From a virus: 24,849 nucleotides of DNA. The notes beneath the pieces are model-generated. The model was not told the origin of the DNA. It searched no databases and saw nothing but the letters and a program-made list of their open reading frames with translations. Where the stretch lies: IMG/VR virus record IMGVR_UViG_3300032093_000787, positions 1 to 24,849 of that record. One strand, 5' to 3'. How positions within the stretch are numbered: the stretch's first letter is position 1; each line of letters opens with the position of its first letter. This document shows, piece by piece, positions 22,895 to 24,849 of the stretch. The position numbers and the translations under genes are program-made.

Positions 22895-22902
22895 TATAAA
22901 AT
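22874..22902 (+). promoter_or_regulatory. Promoter-like TATAAAAT with overlapping dyad
   Basis: TATAAAAT at 22895-22902 follows an AGGG and lacks a -35 hexamer, and the dyad CCCTAT...ATAGGG fills that space. A start 6-8 nt downstream would fall at about 22908, which is exactly where the structured region begins. It resembles the TATAAA before 22523, so both may use the same phage-directed initiation. Confidence 0.5.
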
Positions 22903-22907
22903 TGCCT

Positions 22908-22988
22908 GACGCTTCTCCCACACCCCAACCGGCAGAGTTGCTGGAGAGAAAAAAGAAAGCGTGGGGGCTGATACGGAGTAGAAGCGAG
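22908..22988 (+). ncRNA. Structured RNA candidate A at the predicted transcript start
   Basis: CGCTTCT (22910-22916) pairs with AGAAGCG (22980-22986). Next to it CCCAC (22917-22921) pairs with GTGGG (22961-22965). Inside, CCGGCA (22929-22934) pairs with TGCTGG (22939-22944) around GAGT. A purine-rich single strand (22945-22958) and a 14-nt 3' bulge (22966-22979) remain unpaired. No open frame covers it. It does not match glutamine, SAM, hammerhead or tmRNA motifs as I know them. Confidence 0.5.
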
Positions 22989-22992
22989 AGTA

Positions 22993-23103
22993 ACCTAATG
23001 AGTTTTTAATAGTGTGAATATAGAAGACGACGAATGTGGGCTGTAATCACACGAAACACCCACGAAATGTCGCTTATTATACTATTAAATACGGTAATTA
23101 GGT
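22993..23103 (+). ncRNA. Long stem-loop RNA candidate B
   Basis: Nested pairings run through 111 nt. ACCTAAT (22993-22999) pairs with ATTAGGT (23097-23103). TTTAATAGT (23005-23013) pairs with ACTATTAAA (23081-23089) and extends by four more pairs with G-U. CGAC (23028-23031) pairs with GTCG (23069-23072), and GTGGG (23036-23040) with CCCAC (23059-23063). The internal loop between the last two (GAAT opposite GAAAT) could form tandem G-A pairs. No T tract follows, so it is not a simple terminator. No gene lies within it. Confidence 0.55.
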
Positions 23104-23123
23104 AGGAAATCCACGCGTTCTTC

Positions 23124-23195
23124 GTCTGCATATAAGACAGTGTGTATCTAACTGGATGATCGGGGGCTGCGCATCCGAACCACGCAGACATTCCA
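23124..23195 (+). ncRNA. tRNA-sized folded leader ending ATTCCA
   Basis: GTCTGC (23124-23129) pairs with GCAGAC (23184-23189), enclosing 54 nt, and is followed by ATTCCA. Size and 3' end recall a tRNA, but no D-arm or T-arm is present. GGATG/CATCC (23154-23158 with 23172-23176) fits inside, while CTGCG/CGCAG (23167-23171 with 23183-23187) would compete with the closing stem. It lies just upstream of the 55-aa gene, in the place the T-arm-like elements occupy before later genes. Confidence 0.35.
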
Positions 23196-23208
23196 CAGCA
23201 ACTCAACA

Positions 23209-23376
23209 ATGCCGGTCAACGTCCGTCAACAGCAACAGCTTCATGACATCTGGGTAGCAACTCATACTCCTCAGTGGGTACTTGAAGCAGAAGCACAGGA
23301 AGAAGGTTGGATCACTGATGACCAGCATGCAGCTAATGCATGGTGGGATTCACAGTCCGATGAGATTCCGTTCTGA
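23209..23376 (+). CDS. Small acidic protein, 55 aa
   Basis: This short complete frame has an ATG (23209-23211) preceded by CAACTCAACA and no Shine-Dalgarno sequence. The product MPVNVRQQQQLHDIWVATHT... is acidic and Trp/Gln-rich with a helical middle (WVLEAEAQEEGWITDDQHAA) and ends WDSQSDEIPF. The composition is coherent and the leader matches those of the following genes, which supports it as coding. Its stop codon lies within the closing stem of the next RNA element. Function unknown. Confidence 0.72.
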   Translation: MPVNVRQQQQLHDIWVATHTPQWVLEAEAQEEGWITDDQHAANAWWDSQSDEIPF

Positions 23377-23440
23377 GTACCAGGCGTGATGCCGGGGGAT
23401 CGAATCCCCCGCTCAGTATTACCCACAGCGGAGATGGGTA
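23373..23440 (+). ncRNA. T-arm-like intercistronic element 1
   Basis: CTGAG (23373-23377), containing the upstream TGA, pairs with CTCAG (23412-23416). A 15-nt linker follows. CGGGGG (23393-23398) then pairs with CCCCCG (23406-23411) around the 7-nt loop ATCGAAT, and its 3' strand is contiguous with CTCAG. The two stems would stack as 11 pairs, like a tRNA acceptor on a T-arm. The loop matches the T-loop consensus TTCRANY at six of seven positions. TATTACCCA follows, with TACCCA/TGGGTA (23420-23425 and 23435-23440) as a second hairpin. Confidence 0.6.
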
Positions 23441-23458
23441 CCGCACCGCAACACAACA

Positions 23459-23629
23459 ATGCAACTTAACTTCAACGAAGCAGACTTCCTCATGCACTGC
23501 ATCGAACTGTTTGTAGGTCAAACCAACTCCAGCTTTATGGATTGTGAAATGAAGGAAGTCATGATGGATTCCACTCAGATCAATGATCTGTTCCTAAGAA
23601 TCCAGGAGTCTAAATTTGCTGACAGCTGA
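23459..23629 (+). CDS. Small acidic protein, 56 aa
   Basis: The ATG at 23459-23461 is preceded by CAACACAACA, the same CA-rich leader as the gene before it. The product MQLNFNEADFLMHCIELFVG... continues with MDCEMKEVMMDSTQINDLFL and ends KFADS. It is acidic, helical and methionine-rich, with two cysteines and no known motif. It is clearly protein-like in hydrophobic pattern. The TGA stop lies inside the closing stem of T-arm-like element 2. Confidence 0.75.
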   Translation: MQLNFNEADFLMHCIELFVGQTNSSFMDCEMKEVMMDSTQINDLFLRIQESKFADS

Positions 23630-23690
23630 TCCGTCAAAGCGGGTGACCAGGTGCAAATCCTGGTCCAGTTATTGCCACACTCACGTGGCA
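23624..23690 (+). ncRNA. T-arm-like intercistronic element 2
   Basis: AGCTG (23624-23628), overlapping the upstream TGA, pairs with CAGTT (23666-23670, one G-U). After a 16-nt linker GACCAGG (23645-23651) pairs with CCTGGTC (23659-23665) around TGCAAAT. The strands are contiguous, giving a 12-pair stack, the length of acceptor plus T-stem in tRNA. The loop matches TTCRANY at six of seven positions. ATTGCCA follows, and TGCCAC/GTGGCA (23673-23678 with 23685-23690) forms a second hairpin. The stems differ in sequence from element 1 while the layout is conserved. Confidence 0.62.
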
Positions 23691-23705
23691 TCCACTCAAC
23701 GCAAC

Positions 23706-23873
23706 ATGATTCGTCAACGTTTGTCCCAGCTCCTTGCCGTGGCAGCGGTCAAGGTAGCTCAAGACCAAACTCCTGAGCACATCAAAGCTCAGCTCAAAGT
23801 GCGTCGTGAAGCATTGGCCACTGAGGTCAATGGTTACCGCAACGCACTGGCAACACTCATCGCGGCTAAATGA
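23706..23873 (+). CDS. Small basic helical protein, 55 aa
   Basis: The ATG at 23706 is chosen because the CA-rich leader (CTCAACGCAAC) ends there. The frame is also open upstream from 23616, but that would run through the RNA element. The product MIRQRLSQLLAVAAVKVAQD... is an amphipathic basic helix pair, with HIKAQLKVRREALATEVNGY and an end of ATLIAAK. It may bind nucleic acid or a host protein, but nothing specific supports this. Its stop overlaps the next start by 4 nt (ATGA). Confidence 0.76.
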   Translation: MIRQRLSQLLAVAAVKVAQDQTPEHIKAQLKVRREALATEVNGYRNALATLIAAK

Positions 23874-24118
23874 CCATGAATCCTGTAATGATCTACCAGC
23901 CTTCCTGCGAACACAACCTACGTGTCGCATGGTATGGCGGGGAGAGTACACAACTTCACTTCGAGAAGCTCAATATCCAGGGCGAGTGGTACGACAGAGA
24001 TGTCCGTACCCTCGGCTCTGGTCTTCCCACAGGGATTAAAGAGATGCTTCTCGAGATGGAGAACTACTATCACGAAGGTATCATCCTTGAACAGGAACGT
24101 ATCTACCAAATGATGTGA
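23870..24118 (+). CDS. Small uncharacterised protein, 82 aa
   Basis: This gene starts at ATG 23870, overlapping the previous stop (ATGA), or at ATG 23876. The coupling explains why no RNA element or CA-rich leader lies between this pair. The product reads MNPVMIYQPSCEHNLRVAWY and later HFEKLNIQGEWYDRDVRTLG, then EMLLEMENYYHEGIILEQER. It is mixed alpha/beta and acidic with many tyrosines. Family not recognised. Confidence 0.78.
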   Translation: MTMNPVMIYQPSCEHNLRVAWYGGESTQLHFEKLNIQGEWYDRDVRTLGSGLPTGIKEMLLEMENYYHEGIILEQERIYQMM

Positions 24119-24189
24119 TTGATTCCTGCTCTAAGGGGCTACGGCCCTTTACTGCAGAAATCTTCTGCAACTACTAGTTCACATACATC
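24119..24189 (+). other. Intercistronic spacer with two hairpins
   Basis: AAGGG (24133-24137) pairs with CCCTT (24145-24149) around a 7-nt loop. TGCAGAA (24153-24159) pairs with TTCTGCA (24163-24169) around ATC. CTGC at 24126-24129 can also pair with GCAG at 24154-24157, so the second hairpin and a longer outer stem exclude each other. No T-loop-like sequence is present. The leader before the next ATG lacks a Shine-Dalgarno sequence. Confidence 0.5.
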
Positions 24190-24519
24190 ATGCCAACAAA
24201 TCGACCAGGTTATCAAAGAGAGTGGCGTGACAAGAACAGAGAGAAAGCTCAAGAGCATCAGCGAAAATGGGCTGCATCTGACAAAGGCAAGCAAGTGTTA
24301 CAAGCAAGAGAGCAACGTTTGCGAGGAACACTTGAAGACAAGGCACGCAAAATGATCAAGAATCGTGTTGCACGCAAGAAGATGCCTCATGCATCCTTCT
24401 TTTTATGTACTGATTGTAATGAACGTGCTCAGCATTACCACCATGAAGACTATAAATTATGGTGGTCTGTTGAACCTCTTTGCCATGATTGCCATGGCAA
24501 AAGACATAGGAAATATTGA
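24190..24519 (+). CDS. HNH-type endonuclease, small treble-clef zinc protein
   Basis: This 109-aa protein has a basic helical N-terminal half (MPTNRPGYQREWRDKNREKA) and a C-terminal zinc-bound HNH core. The core begins CTDCNERAQHYHHEDY, giving C-x2-C followed by the HH pair, and continues with CHDCHGKRHRK, giving C-x2-CH and a final histidine. This is the usual short free-standing HNH nuclease of phages, which nicks DNA as a mobile gene or, in some phages, aids packaging. It is far from the terminase here, so a mobile or replication-linked role is likelier. It differs from the intron HNH at 6303-6848 in having zinc cysteines. Confidence 0.88.
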   Translation: MPTNRPGYQREWRDKNREKAQEHQRKWAASDKGKQVLQAREQRLRGTLEDKARKMIKNRVARKKMPHASFFLCTDCNERAQHYHHEDYKLWWSVEPLCHDCHGKRHRKY

Positions 24520-24597
24520 CTCTTGCACTTTCCCATCTGCAAAGATGGGTTACTGCAGGACTCATGTTCCTGCTTCATTCAACTCAACTCAAGTCAA
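24520..24597 (+). other. Intercistronic spacer with two perfect hairpins and CA-rich leader
   Basis: CCCATCT (24532-24538) pairs with AGATGGG (24543-24549) around GCAA, a stable GNRA tetraloop. GCAGGA (24555-24560) pairs with TCCTGC (24568-24573) around the 7-nt loop CTCATGT, which keeps only part of the T-loop pattern. No T tract follows, so neither is a terminator. CAACTCAACTCAAGTCAA leads to the next ATG. Confidence 0.6.
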
Positions 24598-24849
24598 ATG
24601 TCTGACTACAAGAAGCTCCCTGACTTCCAGCAAACCGTACTGCACGGACGTATTGCTCACATGGAGGTGGCTGAGTACCAGGATCGCAAGTTCCTTGCTG
24701 TATCCCTGGTGCACACCATCTCTGAAACAGCAGACCTCCGTATCAAGTTCACCAACAGCAACGGATTGCTTACGGCATTTAACAATGGCACTCTTGTCGT
24801 AGGACAGGAGCTGACCATCAGCGGTACCATCAAAGGCATTCGTTCCTTC
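24598..24849 (+). CDS. Partial protein with OB-fold-like strand pattern
   Basis: The ATG is preceded by the CA-rich leader shared by this module. Eighty-four codons are visible before the window ends. The product MSDYKKLPDFQQTVLHGRIA... shows alternating beta strands: HGRIAHMEVAEYQDRKFLAV, then TADLRIKFTNSNGLLTAFNN, then GQELTISGTIKGIRSF. The closing G-x-x-(L/V)-x-(I/V)-x-G-x-I pattern is reminiscent of OB-fold nucleic-acid-binding proteins. This is a pattern judgement only, and the C-terminus is missing. Confidence 0.75.
   Translation, partial: MSDYKKLPDFQQTVLHGRIAHMEVAEYQDRKFLAVSLVHTISETADLRIKFTNSNGLLTAFNNGTLVVGQELTISGTIKGIRSF

Noticed and set aside
22966-22986. Hammerhead ribozyme core, suggested by CTGAT
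   Set aside because: The CTGANGA core is broken (CTGATAC) and no GAAA plus three-stem arrangement can be formed.
22961-22995. tmRNA 5' end, suggested by GGGGGCTGAT
   Set aside because: The conserved GGATTCGACGGG-type segment and a matching acceptor/T-arm 3' end at proper distance are missing. The bases are better paired within stem-loop A.
22908-22995. Glutamine (glnA/downstream-peptide) riboswitch, considered because short peptides follow in this module
   Set aside because: The hallmark GGAAGTAGG-type segment and the flanking short stems do not align. GGAGTAGAAG is only a superficial resemblance.
23006-23209. 67-aa minus-strand frame across the gene-free region
   Set aside because: It covers the self-complementary RNA on the strand opposite to its neighbours, with no Shine-Dalgarno sequence or protein-like pattern.
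23373-23690. True tRNA genes in the spacers, because of the T-arm-like hairpins
   Set aside because: Only 15-16 nt replace the whole D and anticodon arms, and no anticodon stem can be drawn. Upstream sequence is protein-coding.
23616-23705. N-terminal extension of the 55-aa gene at 23706 back to 23616
   Set aside because: It would translate the T-arm-like element and overlap the previous gene. The CA-rich leader points to ATG 23706.
22403-24849. CRISPR array or insertion sequence in the right region
   Set aside because: No regularly spaced identical repeats of 20 or more bases, and no transposase or terminal inverted repeats, were seen. The recurring features are structural, not sequence repeats.

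Overview
The window is a stretch of a tailed double-stranded DNA phage genome (Caudoviricetes). The evidence is a terminase large subunit, a portal, a scaffold candidate and a major capsid protein in canonical order, two cell-wall enzymes, and tight tandem packing with 1-4 nt overlaps. No host gene, tRNA or integrase was seen. The host is not shown directly. The CA-rich leaders without Shine-Dalgarno sequences on the right side would suit a cyanobacterial host, but that is a weak inference.

Layout. From about 22.4 kb leftwards to base 1, every gene except one is on the minus strand and forms a packaging and structural module. In transcription order it holds: a large unknown protein (22402-20417); about ten uncharacterised proteins, several with Gly/Ala-rich membrane-like segments; a coiled-coil protein in the small-terminase position; the large terminase (12797-11271); small accessory genes including an AbrB-like protein; the portal (10158-7912); a scaffold candidate whose first 497 nt overlap the portal gene in another frame; the major capsid protein; a capsid-associated candidate; a ComEA-type helix-hairpin-helix protein; an M15-type peptidase; a lytic transglycosylase; and a partial structural gene. 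Minus-strand terminators at 681-709 and 3538-3561 divide the distal part.

The major capsid gene appears to be split by a group I intron (about 6030-6853, minus strand) only three codons after a GTG start. The intron carries recognisable P, Q, R and S elements and P1, P3, P4, P7, P8 and P9 pairings. An HNH endonuclease gene sits inside it on the opposite strand.

From 22.5 kb rightwards the strand switches. A 70-aa gene and a strong terminator are followed by about 470 nt without a gene, holding TAGGG repeats, a TATAAA promoter-like site and strongly self-complementary RNA. Next comes a series of very small genes (55-109 aa) separated by 70-80 nt spacers. Two of these spacers contain hairpins resembling tRNA T-arms, stacked on a closing stem that includes the upstream stop codon. 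They are followed by ATT(A/G)CC, a second hairpin and a CA-rich leader with no Shine-Dalgarno sequence. This spacer architecture is the best candidate here for an undescribed system.

Limits: all functions come from reading motifs and gene order. No database search, folding program or alignment was run.
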